Of a stretch of DNA of 64,000 bases, positions 12,727 through 22,722 are shown in pieces. A model generated the notes under the pieces. It had not been told where the DNA came from, made no database searches, and saw nothing but the letters and a program-made list of their open reading frames with translations. The translations under genes were made by a program, and so were the position numbers. The number at the start of each line of letters is the position of its first letter. Within the stretch, counting starts at the first letter, position 1. Location of the stretch: the NCBI GenBank assembly GCA_964244495.1, contig CAXTIU010000006.1, forward strand, positions 62,001-126,000, given 5' to 3'. The DNA is from RH-AL1 sp964244495. GTDB taxonomy: Bacteria; Pseudomonadota; Alphaproteobacteria; Rhizobiales; Beijerinckiaceae.

Positions 12727-13347
12727 ATGATCGGCAAGCTGCGCGGCATTGTCGACTCCTACGCCGGCGACTTCCTCGTGCTCGACGTCGGGGGCGTAGG
12801 CTACCTCGTGCAATGCTCCTCGCGCACTCTTCAGGCGCTGCCCCGCCCGGGCGAGGCCGCCTCCCTGTCGATCGAGACCCACGTCCGCGAGGACGCGATC
12901 CGCCTCTACGGGTTCCGCTCGGACGGCGAGCGCGACTGGTTCCGCCTGCTCCAGAATGTGCAGGGGGTCGGCGCCAAGGTGGCGCTCGCCATCCTCGGCA
13001 CCGGCACGCTCGACGAGCTGGCGAGCGCCGTCGCGATGGGCGATAAGGCGGCGATCGCCCGCGCGCCGGGCGTCGGTCCGCGCCTCGCCACCCGCATCGC
13101 CGCCGAGCTGAAGGACAAGATGCCGGCGCTCGGCTCGATCGATCCCACAATCGCCCGTCTCGGCGGCGAGGAGCCGGTGCCGGGCGCGCCGCCGGCCGTC
13201 CACGACGCCATCTCGGCGCTGGTCAACCTCGGTTACGCCCGCCCGCAGGCGGCGGCGGCGGTCGCGGCGGCGCTGAAGGCGCTCGGCGAGGACGCCGAGG
13301 CGCCGGGCCTGATCCGGCGCGGGCTGAAGGAGCTGGCGACGGGGTAG
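12727..13347 (+). CDS. ruvA: Holliday junction branch migration protein RuvA
   Basis: RuvA is the tetrameric junction-binding subunit that loads RuvB. The 206 aa product has the OB-fold domain (MIGKLRGIVDSYAGDFLVLD, VGYLVQCS), two helix-hairpin-helix motifs (LLQNVQGVGAKVALAIL and ARAPGVGPRLATRIAAELK) and a C-terminal RuvB-contact domain (ISALVNLGYARPQAAAAVAAAL). It starts 13 bases after the ruvC stop, so the two form an operon. ruvB, usually next, is absent here. Confidence 0.97.
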   Translation: MIGKLRGIVDSYAGDFLVLDVGGVGYLVQCSSRTLQALPRPGEAASLSIETHVREDAIRLYGFRSDGERDWFRLLQNVQGVGAKVALAILGTGTLDELASAVAMGDKAAIARAPGVGPRLATRIAAELKDKMPALGSIDPTIARLGGEEPVPGAPPAVHDAISALVNLGYARPQAAAAVAAALKALGEDAEAPGLIRRGLKELATG

Positions 13348-13355
13348 CCGCGCCG

Positions 13356-13372
13356 GCGATCCATGGGATCGC
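13356..13372. repeat. Inverted repeat after ruvA
   Basis: GCGATCC-ATG-GGATCGC is a perfect 7-bp inverted repeat nine bases after the ruvA stop. There is no T run, so it is a poor intrinsic terminator. It could be a weak RNA hairpin or a protein-binding site. Confidence 0.4.
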
Positions 13373-13388
13373 GTCGTGGAGAGGGCAC

Positions 13389-13523
13389 GTGAGCGGCGAC
13401 CTTGAACCGGTGTCCACCGGCGACGATCGTTGGATCACACCTGTTCCGGGTTCGCCCGCGGCGCCCCCGGAACGACGCCGACGCGGGTGGAACTTTGCAC
13501 CAGTCCTCGACGTAGGCGGATGA
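13389..13523 (+). CDS. Small hypothetical ORF (44 aa)
   Basis: A GTG-started 44-codon frame is preceded at good spacing by GGAGAGG (13377-13383). The predicted peptide begins VSGDLEPVSTGDDRW and ends GWNFAPVLDVGG; it resembles no family I recognise. It lies where ruvB would normally follow ruvA, but I see no RuvB signature in it. It may be chance coding or a leader peptide for the next gene. Confidence 0.3.
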   Translation: MSGDLEPVSTGDDRWITPVPGSPAAPPERRRRGWNFAPVLDVGG

Positions 13524-13546
13524 ACTTGCCACCGGGAGGTGACGTC

Positions 13547-14278
13547 TTGAAGGGAAGAGCGCGGGATCTGGCGATCGTGACGGGGGGACTTCTCGCGGCG
13601 GGGAGCCTGTGGGTCTACATCGATTACCATGCCTGGCTGAGACTCGGCGAGGGCGGCGTACGCGCCAACTTCAAGGGCTGGATGAACATCACGCGGCTTC
13701 GACTGAAGATGCGCGATCCCCTCGACGCGACGGAGGTCCGGGCGATGCGGCGCACCGGCGACGACGTGGCGACGCTGGGATCGCTGCCGCCGCGCGCGAC
13801 CCCACGGCCCCGCGTGGGCCGTCACCCGGTGCCCCATCGCCAGATGAGCCAGCGTGCCGATCCGAAGCACCGACGTGCTTTGCAGGACCTCTTCGACCGA
13901 ACGGTGGCGGCGCACGGCGAGGACGTGCGCTACGCCTTGAGCCATTTCGAGAAGCACGTCGATGCGATCACCTGCGCCCGCCCGCGTTCCGACGACCCGG
14001 TCGGCGGCAGCTCCCACGGGGAGATCGCCCACATCCACGGCAGCGACGGCTCCATGCACATGATCCTCAGCCCCAGCGACACCGTCGTCGCGATCGACGC
14101 GGGCTGGGCTCAGTTCCACGGTCTCGCCGGGCGGGGCTACGGGTTGCCGATGACCTACGTCATGGTCTACGCGGCGCGCGACGACGCCGAGCTCGCGGTC
14201 ATCGACCGCCTCCTCCAAGCCTCGATCGCCTACATGCTCGGGACACGGCAGGCCGAGGGTCCGGCACGCGGCGCCTGA
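13547..14278 (+). CDS. Membrane-anchored DUF5519 (luciferase-domain-like) protein
   Basis: The start is taken as the TTG at 13547, six bases after GGGAGGT (13534-13540); the frame is open further upstream but is R/P-rich and lacks such a site. The 243 aa product has one N-terminal hydrophobic segment (LAIVTGGLLAAGSLWVYIDY). Its C-terminal half has the pattern EIAHIHGSDGSMHMILSP, AIDAGWAQFHGLAG, LPMTYVMVYAARDDAEL, which resembles the DUF5519 / 'Luciferase' Pfam domain of bacterial uncharacterised proteins. No catalytic role is established for bacterial members. It is convergent with the next gene. Confidence 0.7.
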   Translation: MKGRARDLAIVTGGLLAAGSLWVYIDYHAWLRLGEGGVRANFKGWMNITRLRLKMRDPLDATEVRAMRRTGDDVATLGSLPPRATPRPRVGRHPVPHRQMSQRADPKHRRALQDLFDRTVAAHGEDVRYALSHFEKHVDAITCARPRSDDPVGGSSHGEIAHIHGSDGSMHMILSPSDTVVAIDAGWAQFHGLAGRGYGLPMTYVMVYAARDDAELAVIDRLLQASIAYMLGTRQAEGPARGA

Positions 14279-14400
14279 CGTTTGAGCCGGGCTTTTCGGC
14301 ACCGCCTTCACGCGCTCCAACCGACGCTGCCGCATCTGTCCTACAACGTAAACGCGTCAGCTTTTTCCGAGAACTGCCGCGCACTTTTCGGGCCGACGCT

Positions 14401-15549
<1,149 letters not shown>

Positions 15550-15799
15550 CCCGCGTCCCTTCGTCCAGGCGCCATCCACGGACGCCCGGTCTTCCCATAG
15601 AACATCGCCGCCGCGAAGCGGCGCCGGACGGGCAAGGACGACTCGCCGCCGCCTTCGCGTATCGCCATCCGACTACGAAATCGAAAGATCTCTCGGCGAA
15701 GCTCCCGCCACCAGCGCGGGAGCGGCTTTGCGTACGGCGACGGATCGATTGCGAGCGGGCGACCGCGACGTTGGAGTCACTCCGTCGGCGGCGAGGACG

Positions 15800-18133
15800 G
15801 TGGCGCCGCCCCCGCCCGTGCAACGCCGCGACCCCGTGCGGGCCGCGCAACTCGACGAGACGCTGCGGGGCTTGGCGCTCGCGGTCGCACCGCCCGTCGT
15901 CCTGCTGGCGATCCTCGCCGTCGCGCTGAGGACGTCGCGGGTCGGCTCGGAATTGGCCTGGCTGTTCGCCGCCGGCGTGGCGCTGGCGGGCGTCGCGGCG
16001 TTCGTGTCAGCCGCCGTGCGCAAGGGCGGCGCGCGACGCCGCGAATCCAGCCGGGTCGTCGCGGTGGCGATCGCCGCCGCCTTCGGGGCGATCGGTGGCG
16101 AGGCGCTCTTCCTCGCCGGTCACCCGAGCGCGGGCGAGGGTCGCTCGTTCGTGGTGGCGGTGATCGCCGCGATGCTGGCTGACGCCTTCGTCTTCGGTCC
16201 CCTGGCCCCCGTCTCGCTCGCCTTCGCGGTGCCGGTCGTCGTCGGCGCCACCGGGGGACTGGTGCGCGGCGGCGACCCGTGGGGACTCGCGTCGGCGTTC
16301 CTGCTGGTCGTCGGCTTCCTCGCGACGATGGTCGCCCTCGATCGACGCGGGAAACGCTCCGCCCGCGCCCACGCCGATCGGCTGCGCGCCGACGAGCAGG
16401 GCGGGATCATGGCCACGCTGCTGCTCGACGCCGAGACGGATGCCGGCGAATGGGTATGGGAAACGGACGCCGTCAACCACGTCCGCCGCGTATCCGGCGC
16501 GGTGGCGGGAACGCCGGCCGCCGTGCTCGAAGGGGCGTGGTTGCCCGCAGTGCTGCGTGGCGGAGCTTTGAACGAGGGGCCTGTGCTCGCCGCCATCGCC
16601 GCCCGGGCACCGTTCCGCAACCAGGTCGTGGAAGTCCGCGCGGGGGACCGCCCGCACTGGTGGCGGTTGACAGGCAAGCCGGTTCATGACGCGGACGGCA
16701 CGTTCGTCGGCTATCGCGGACTGGGCGCCGACATCACCGCCGCCCGCGAAGCGGAGGCGCGCATCGCCTACCTCGCCAATTACGACAGCTGGACCGACCT
16801 CGCCAACCGCGCGACGTTCCAGGTCCATGCCGCCGACCAGTGCCGGGCCGCCGCCGCCGAGGGGCGCTGCGGGGCCTTGCTCTACCTGGATCTCGACGGC
16901 TTCAAGAGCGTCAACGACACCTTCGGCCATGCCGCCGGCGACGCCGTGCTGAAGGAGGTAGCGCGGCGACTCACCGCCGTCGCACCGCCCGAGGCGACCG
17001 TGGCGCGGCTCGGCGGCGACGAGTTCGCGATCTGGATCGTGACGGCCGTGCCAGCCAGGGCCGAGGCGTTGGCGGACGCGCTCATCGCGGCGATCACCGC
17101 ACCCTACGACATCGAGGGAAGCCCCGTGGAGATCGGCGCCAGCGTCGGCATCGCGCTGACACCCCGGCACGGCACCGATCCCGACGAGCTGCTGGTGCGG
17201 GCGGACCTCGCGCTGTACCGCGCCAAGGCCGAGGGCAAGGGCCAGTGGCGCCTGTTCGTCGAAGCCTACGAGCTGTCGCTCGTCGAGCGCCGCAAGCTCG
17301 AGACCGACCTGAAGCTCGCCCTGGCCCGCCAGGAGTTCGAACTGCATTACCAACCCCTCGTCGATCTCGTCAGCGGCGAGGTGGTCTGCTTCGAGGCGCT
17401 GATCCGCTGGCACTCGCCCGCGCGCGGGCTCGTGTCCCCCGCCGACTTCATCCCGGCCGCGGAAGGGTCCGGCCTCATCTCCGCCATCGGACGCTGGGCG
17501 CTGCTCAGCGCCTGCAAGCACGCGGCCAGCTGGCCGGGCGCGGTCAGCGAGGCGCCCCATGTGGCGGTCAACATCTCGCCGCGGCATTTCCGCAGTCCCG
17601 ACTTCCCGGGCGAGGTGCGCCTGGCCCTGCAGCTCAGCGGCCTGAAACCGCACCGCCTGGAGGTGGAAGTAACGGAGGGCGTCTTCCTCGACACCTCCGC
17701 CACCGCCATCGACAACCTGCACGCGCTGCGCAAGTTCGGCGTGCGCATCGCGCTCGACGATTTCGGCACCGGCTACTCGTCGCTGAGCTACCTCATCGAT
17801 TTCCCCGTCGATAAGATCAAGATCGACCGCTCCTTCGTCAGGCACCTCGACCGGAAGGCGAACCGCGCGGTCGTCGACGCCATCCTGGCGCTGGCCCGCA
17901 GGCTGTCGATCAGGGTCACCGCGGAGGGCGTGGAGACGGCCGAGCAGGCTTTGGCGCTGAAGCTGCGGCGCTGCGACGACATCCAGGGCTACCTGCTCGG
18001 CCGCCCGCAACCCGCCGAGGCGGTCGAGGCCATGCTGACCGGCGTGCCGACAGCGTTCCGCCGGATCATTCCCGAACACCTCGAAACGCCGCTGGGTTTC
18101 GCGCTGGCCATGAAGAAGCAGGCGGCGCCCTGA
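15800..18133 (+). CDS. Membrane PAS-GGDEF-EAL cyclic-di-GMP protein
   Basis: This is a predicted c-di-GMP synthesis/hydrolysis protein of about 777 aa. The start is uncertain: GTG 15800 follows GAGG closely, and an in-frame TTG (15728) and an ATG (15542) also exist, but upstream sequence is R/S/T-rich and less protein-like. Five or so hydrophobic segments (LAVAPPVVLLAILAVAL onward) occupy the first ~190 residues. A PAS region (GEWVWETDAVNHVRRVSG ... YRGLGADITAAREAEA), GGDEF (RLGGDEFAIW, ~405) and EAL (CFEALIRWHS, ~531; ALDDFGTGYSS, ~653) follow. Both catalytic motifs are intact, and the upstream RxxD product-inhibition site is missing. It could feed signals to the PilZ domain of the cellulose synthase in this window. 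Confidence 0.9.
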   Translation: MAPPPPVQRRDPVRAAQLDETLRGLALAVAPPVVLLAILAVALRTSRVGSELAWLFAAGVALAGVAAFVSAAVRKGGARRRESSRVVAVAIAAAFGAIGGEALFLAGHPSAGEGRSFVVAVIAAMLADAFVFGPLAPVSLAFAVPVVVGATGGLVRGGDPWGLASAFLLVVGFLATMVALDRRGKRSARAHADRLRADEQGGIMATLLLDAETDAGEWVWETDAVNHVRRVSGAVAGTPAAVLEGAWLPAVLRGGALNEGPVLAAIAARAPFRNQVVEVRAGDRPHWWRLTGKPVHDADGTFVGYRGLGADITAAREAEARIAYLANYDSWTDLANRATFQVHAADQCRAAAAEGRCGALLYLDLDGFKSVNDTFGHAAGDAVLKEVARRLTAVAPPEATVARLGGDEFAIWIVTAVPARAEALADALIAAITAPYDIEGSPVEIGASVGIALTPRHGTDPDELLVRADLALYRAKAEGKGQWRLFVEAYELSLVERRKLETDLKLALARQEFELHYQPLVDLVSGEVVCFEALIRWHSPARGLVSPADFIPAAEGSGLISAIGRWALLSACKHAASWPGAVSEAPHVAVNISPRHFRSPDFPGEVRLALQLSGLKPHRLEVEVTEGVFLDTSATAIDNLHALRKFGVRIALDDFGTGYSSLSYLIDFPVDKIKIDRSFVRHLDRKANRAVVDAILALARRLSIRVTAEGVETAEQALALKLRRCDDIQGYLLGRPQPAEAVEAMLTGVPTAFRRIIPEHLETPLGFALAMKKQAAP

Positions 18134-18249
18134 CTAAGTCGGCAGGGTCCTGGAGAAATGTACGCTCGGACACCAAATCACCGGGATCGTCGCGTGTTGT
18201 TACGCGTGCCTCGGGACCTCCCGACGCGTTCGTATCCGGAAAGCGCAGC

Positions 18250-18906
18250 GTGATCGCTCGGACCATCCCCCATTATCCGAGCCGCGCGGCGGCTCGCGCG
18301 GATCTCGTGATCCACGTCGTCGGCCTCGTCCTGGCCGTTGTCGGTGGCACGGTGCTGCTGACGCTGTCGGCCGGCGAGCAAGCGGCGCTGGTCGCCGCCG
18401 TCGGCGTGTATGCCGCCGGGCTGGTGCTAATGCTCACCTTCTCGCTGGCCTACAATTTCGGCGCCGAGCGCCACCGGCCCTTCTTCCGGCGGTTGGACCA
18501 CGCCGGCATCTTCCTGATGATCGCCGGCTCCTACACGCCGTTCACCACGCACGTGCTGACAGGCTCCTGGGCTTGGGGCATGACGATCGCGGTCTGGACC
18601 ATCGCCGGGGTCGGCATCCTCGGCAAGCTGGTCGTTCCGCATCTCCACGAGGGCATCTGGATCGCGATCTACCTCGCGCTGGGCTGGATCGTGGTGATCG
18701 CGATCCGCCCCATCATGGCTGGCCTGCCACTACAGGCGATGGTGCTGCTCGTCATCGGGGGGCTGGTCTACACGACGGGGGTGGTGTTCTACGCCACCGA
18801 GCGTTTCCCTTACTGGCGCTCGATCTGGCACGGCCACGTGGTGGCGGCGGCCGGCGCGCACTGGTTCGCGATCCTGATCGGGACCGTGCTGCGCACCACG
18901 CAGTAG
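18250..18906 (+). CDS. HlyIII / TrhA-family membrane protein
   Basis: The 218 aa product, GTG start, has about seven hydrophobic helices and the family hallmarks: FSLAYNFGAERHRPFFRRLDHAGIF with the conserved DHA, LMIAGSYTPFTTHVL, and the C-terminal WHGHVVAAAGAHWF histidines expected to bind zinc. This is the bacterial hemolysin-III/PAQR-like family, whose members help control membrane-lipid homeostasis in E. coli. True haemolytic activity should not be assumed. It lies just upstream of polA in the same direction. Confidence 0.9.
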   Translation: MIARTIPHYPSRAAARADLVIHVVGLVLAVVGGTVLLTLSAGEQAALVAAVGVYAAGLVLMLTFSLAYNFGAERHRPFFRRLDHAGIFLMIAGSYTPFTTHVLTGSWAWGMTIAVWTIAGVGILGKLVVPHLHEGIWIAIYLALGWIVVIAIRPIMAGLPLQAMVLLVIGGLVYTTGVVFYATERFPYWRSIWHGHVVAAAGAHWFAILIGTVLRTTQ

Positions 18907-18967
18907 TCCCGCGATCCACGTGGCCTAAGCTGTGGAAGGCGGGGGCGCGCCGGGTTATGCTGGCGGC

Positions 18968-21900
18968 ATGACGTCCTCCGCCGTGCCCGCGTCCGACATG
19001 GACACCCCGCCCCGATCCGAGCCGCGCCCCGTCGGCAAGGGCGACCACGTCTTCCTGGTGGACGGCTCGTCCTTCGTGTTCCGCGCCTACTTCCAGTCGA
19101 TCCGCCAAGACGCCAAGTACAACTATCGCTCCGACAGGCTGCCGACCGGCGCGGTGCGGCTGTTCTGCACCAAGCTGTTCCAGTTCGTGCGCGAGGGCGC
19201 GGCCGGCCTGACGCCCACCCACCTCGCCATCATCTTCGACAAGTCGGAGAACTCGTTCCGCCGCGCGCTCTACCCCGCCTACAAGGCGAACCGTTCCGAG
19301 CCCCCCGAGGATCTCGTGCCGCAGTTCCCCCTGATGCGCGACTCGGTGCGCGCCTTCGGGCTGACGCCGGTCGAGCAGGACCGCTACGAGGCCGATGACC
19401 TCATCGCCACCTACGCCGAGCAGGCCAGCGCCCGGGGCGCCGACGTCCTGATCATCTCCGCCGACAAGGACCTGATGCAGCTGATCCGGCCGGGCGTCGC
19501 GATGTACGACCCGGCCTCCGGCGTCAGCGGCGCGGCCGGCTCGCGCGAGGAGCGGCGCATCGGCGTCGACGAGGTGATGGACTACTTCGGCGTCGCGCCG
19601 GAGCTGGTGGTCGACGTCCAAGCGCTCGCCGGCGACGCCACCGACAACGTGCCGGGCGCCAAGGGCATCGGCATCAAGACCGCAGCACAGCTCATCAACG
19701 AGTACGGCGATCTCGACACGCTGCTGCAATGCGCCCGCGAGATCAAGCAGCCGAAGAAGCGCGAGACGCTGACCGACCCGGAGTCGGTCGCGCTCATCAG
19801 GCTGTCGCGCGAGCTCGTCACGTTGAAGCGCGACGTCGACGTGCTGGTGCCGCTCGACGACCTCGCCCTGGTGCCGCCCGACGGGCGCACGTTGGTCGCC
19901 TACTTCAAGGCGTTGGAGTTCACCACCCTGGCGCGCCGCGCGGCGGAGGGTTTCGCCGTCGAGGCGGCGGAGATCGAGCCGGACCCCGCCTTCGCCGGCC
20001 CCGCCGCCTGGCGCGACCGCCACGGTCACCCACTCGCCGGCGAGGAGGCTGCGGCGGAAGACGCCAAGGTCGAGGACACCAGGAAACCGGACGTCCCCGC
20101 GCGCAACGCCCGCTACGGCGAGCAGGCGCCGCGCGCCGCCATCGAGACCGGTCCGGGCGCGCTCGCCGCCGAACGGGCGAAGCGGCACCACGGCGCGCCG
20201 GTCAAGCGGGACGGCTACTGCACGATCACCTGCCTCGACCAGCTCGATCAGCTCATCGCCGTCGCCCACGAGACGGGCTACGTCGCCGTCGACACCGAGA
20301 CGTCCTCCCTCGACCCGCTGACCGCCGACCTCGTCGGCCTGTCGCTCTGCGTCGAGGACGGCCAGTCCGGCTACGTCCCGCTCGGCCACCTCCAGCCTCG
20401 CCCCACGGAGGGCGAGGCGGACCTCCTGGGCAAGGTCAAGGAAGGAACCGAGTTCGAGCCGGTGCCGGGCCAGCTCGCCGCCGCCGACGTCCTCGCGCGG
20501 CTGAAGCCGCTGCTGGAGGATCCGGGCGTGCTGAAGATCGCCCACAACATGAAGTTCGACTGGCACGTGTTCAGCGGGCGCGGCATCCGCGTCGCGCCGG
20601 TCGAGGACACGATGCTGCTCTCCTACACGCTCGACGCCGGCCGCACCAATCACGGCATGGACGTGCTGAGCGAGGCGATCCTCGGCCACAAGCCGATCCC
20701 GTTCGGGCAAGTCGCCGGCTCGGGCCGCACCTTCATCGGCTTTCCGCGCGTGGCGATCGACAAGGCCACGGAGTACGCCGCCGAGGACACCGACGTGACG
20801 CTGCGCCTGTGGGAGGTGCTGAAGCCGCGCCTCGCCGCCGAGCGCATGGCGACCGTCTACGAGACGCTGGAGCGGCCGATGCCCGCCGTGCTGGGCGCGA
20901 TGGAGCGGCGCGGCATCGCCATCGACCGCGCGATCCTGGCGCGGCTGGGGGCTGAGTTCGCCGCCGAGGCGACGCGGCTGGAGGCGGTGATCCACGAGGC
21001 GGCCGGCGGCCCCTTCAACATCGGCTCGCCCAAGCAGCTCGGCGACATCCTGTTCGGTCGCATGGGGCTGGCCGGCGCGCGCAAGACGGCCACGGGGGCG
21101 TGGTCGACGGCGGCCGGCATCCTGGAAGACCTGGCCGAGCAGGGCAACCCGTTCGCCGGCCTCGTGCTGGAATGGCGGCAGACCACCAAGCTCAAGACCA
21201 ACTACTGCGACGCGCTGCCGACCTTCGCCGACAAGGACGACCGGGTGCACACCTCATACATGCTGGCGGCGACCACTACTGGCCGGCTGTCCTCGACCGA
21301 GCCGAACCTGCAGAACATCCCCGTGCGCAACGCCGCCGGCCGCAAGATCCGCTCCGCCTTCGTGGCGACGCCCGGCCACGTGCTGATGTCGGCCGACTAC
21401 AGCCAGATCGAGCTGCGCTTGCTCGCCCACATGGCCGACATCCCCCAGCTGAAGGAAGCCTTCGCGCGGGGCGACGACATCCATGCGCTGACCGCCTCCG
21501 AGATGTTCAACGTGCCGATGGACAGGATGACGTCGGACGTGCGCCGCCGCGCCAAGGCGATCAACTTCGGCATCATCTACGGCATCTCCGCCTTCGGCCT
21601 CGCCAACCAGCTCGGCATCGACCGCGGCGAGGCCGGCGCCTACATCAAGACCTACTTCGAGCGCTTTCCCGGCATCCGCGCCTTCATGGACGGCACCAAG
21701 GCGACCTGCCGCACCAGGGGCTACGTGGAAACCCTGTTCGGCCGGCGCTGCCACTACCCGCGCATCACGGCCTCGAACCCGTCCGAACGCGCCTTCAACG
21801 AACGCGCCGCGATCAACGCGCCGATCCAGGGCACCGCCGCCGACATCATCCGCCGCGCGATGATCCGGATGGACGAGGCTTTGGCCGACGCCGGTCTGAA

Positions 21901-22081
21901 GGCGCAGATGCTGCTTCAGGTGCACGACGAACTGGTTTTCGAGGTGCCGGAAGGAGAGGTGGCGAAGACGATCGACGTGGTGCGCCGCGTGATGGTGGAC
22001 GCGCCCCATCCGGCCGTGCAGCTCTCGGTGCCGCTGCAGGTGGATGCGAAGGCGGCGGGCAACTGGGACGAGGCGCATTGA
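18968..22081 (+). CDS. polA: DNA polymerase I
   Basis: PolA carries out gap repair and primer removal. The protein is 1037 aa from the ATG at 18968; an upstream GTG (18932) and a downstream ATG (19001) are alternatives. Three domains are visible: 5'-3' exonuclease (VFLVDGSSFVFRAYF, RYEADDLIATYA, GDATDNVPGAKGIGIKTA), 3'-5' proofreading exonuclease (YVAVDTETSSLDPL, ~438, with the DxE intact) and family A polymerase. The polymerase motifs are A SADYSQIELRLLAH (~807), B RRRAKAINFGIIYGIS (~858) and C LLQVHDELVFEV (~984). A ~100-residue Ala/Glu-rich linker separates the two exonucleases. It is complete. Confidence 0.98.
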   Translation: MTSSAVPASDMDTPPRSEPRPVGKGDHVFLVDGSSFVFRAYFQSIRQDAKYNYRSDRLPTGAVRLFCTKLFQFVREGAAGLTPTHLAIIFDKSENSFRRALYPAYKANRSEPPEDLVPQFPLMRDSVRAFGLTPVEQDRYEADDLIATYAEQASARGADVLIISADKDLMQLIRPGVAMYDPASGVSGAAGSREERRIGVDEVMDYFGVAPELVVDVQALAGDATDNVPGAKGIGIKTAAQLINEYGDLDTLLQCAREIKQPKKRETLTDPESVALIRLSRELVTLKRDVDVLVPLDDLALVPPDGRTLVAYFKALEFTTLARRAAEGFAVEAAEIEPDPAFAGPAAWRDRHGHPLAGEEAAAEDAKVEDTRKPDVPARNARYGEQAPRAAIETGPGALAAERAKRHHGAPVKRDGYCTITCLDQLDQLIAVAHETGYVAVDTETSSLDPLTADLVGLSLCVEDGQSGYVPLGHLQPRPTEGEADLLGKVKEGTEFEPVPGQLAAADVLARLKPLLEDPGVLKIAHNMKFDWHVFSGRGIRVAPVEDTMLLSYTLDAGRTNHGMDVLSEAILGHKPIPFGQVAGSGRTFIGFPRVAIDKATEYAAEDTDVTLRLWEVLKPRLAAERMATVYETLERPMPAVLGAMERRGIAIDRAILARLGAEFAAEATRLEAVIHEAAGGPFNIGSPKQLGDILFGRMGLAGARKTATGAWSTAAGILEDLAEQGNPFAGLVLEWRQTTKLKTNYCDALPTFADKDDRVHTSYMLAATTTGRLSSTEPNLQNIPVRNAAGRKIRSAFVATPGHVLMSADYSQIELRLLAHMADIPQLKEAFARGDDIHALTASEMFNVPMDRMTSDVRRRAKAINFGIIYGISAFGLANQLGIDRGEAGAYIKTYFERFPGIRAFMDGTKATCRTRGYVETLFGRRCHYPRITASNPSERAFNERAAINAPIQGTAADIIRRAMIRMDEALADAGLKAQMLLQVHDELVFEVPEGEVAKTIDVVRRVMVDAPHPAVQLSVPLQVDAKAAGNWDEAH

Positions 22082-22316
22082 GGAGCAGCGGTGCGGCATG
22101 AAGTGGATCGACCTCGACGCGTCGCGCTGGACGACTCGATGGTCTGGGGTGAGATCAACGCCGTCGGAAGTGGGCGGCTGACAGATCGACTGCGCCGACA
22201 TCGCTTTTCATGAAAAATCCCCGTGACGACTATACTCCTCGATGCGTCATCCGGGATGCGAAGGAATACGACGACAAGCGAAAGCATAATTGGGCGGACT
22301 GAGGCCACCGACCGGA

Positions 22317-22709
22317 TCAAGGACTGACGAGACGGGTCGCGGGCACCAGCGCGATCATCTGGCCGTCGAGAAGATCATGCCAGGTCGCGTTCCCCGTCCG
22401 CACGTGCGGCGAAACCGTGATCAGCCAGTCGATCGCGCCGCCAGAGCCGATGACTCCGACCAATCCCAAGATGACACGCCATTCGGGACCCTCGAATGCG
22501 ATCCGTTTGGCACGCCTCCAGCCCGCATCGTCCGGTAAGCGGCGACTTGGTAGCCGACGACTTGGTAGCCGACGACTTGGTAGCCGACGACTTGGCAGCC
22601 GACGACTTGGCAGCCGACGACTTGGCAGCCCGAGCCGACAGCTTGTACGGTTTCGGCGCCCCGCGTCCTCGACCGGCGCGGCTGTCTCTCGAACATGGCT
22701 TGCGACCAT
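22317..22709 (-). CDS. Possible hypothetical membrane protein containing a repeat tract
   Basis: A minus-strand frame opposite the pncB upstream region ends at 22317. Its last ~65 residues look protein-like (FEGPEWRVILGLVGVIGSGG, then DWLITVSPHVRTGNATW), with one hydrophobic segment and G/C-biased third positions. Its middle is the 15-bp repeat tract, read as repeated RRLPS. No good ribosome-binding site was seen before the candidate ATGs (22709, 22712, 22724), and the start overlaps or abuts pncB on the other strand. I do not recognise the family. It may be a degraded gene. Confidence 0.3.
   Translation of the reverse strand: MVASHVRETAAPVEDAGRRNRTSCRLGLPSRRLPSRRLPSRRLPSRRLPSRRLPSRRLPDDAGWRRAKRIAFEGPEWRVILGLVGVIGSGGAIDWLITVSPHVRTGNATWHDLLDGQMIALVPATRLVSP
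22544..22630. repeat. 15-bp tandem repeat, about 5.8 copies
   Basis: The unit GACTTGGtAGCCGAC is repeated head to tail. The first three copies carry T and the next three C at one position, so the array grew in two steps or was partly homogenised. The unit is divisible by three and leaves every frame open (for example RRLPS or KSSAA on the minus strand). It lies ~80 bases before pncB. Confidence 0.9.
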
Positions 22710-22722
22710 CATGGGTCCCATC

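Noticed and set aside
18752..21250. 832-codon antisense frame opposite polA
   Set aside because: It is a shadow of polA: low-complexity R/G/V/H composition and no recognisable domain.
22201..22236. Promoter with TATACT (22231-22236) before pncB
   Set aside because: No acceptable -35 element at 16-18 bases upstream, and the distance to pncB is almost 490 bases.
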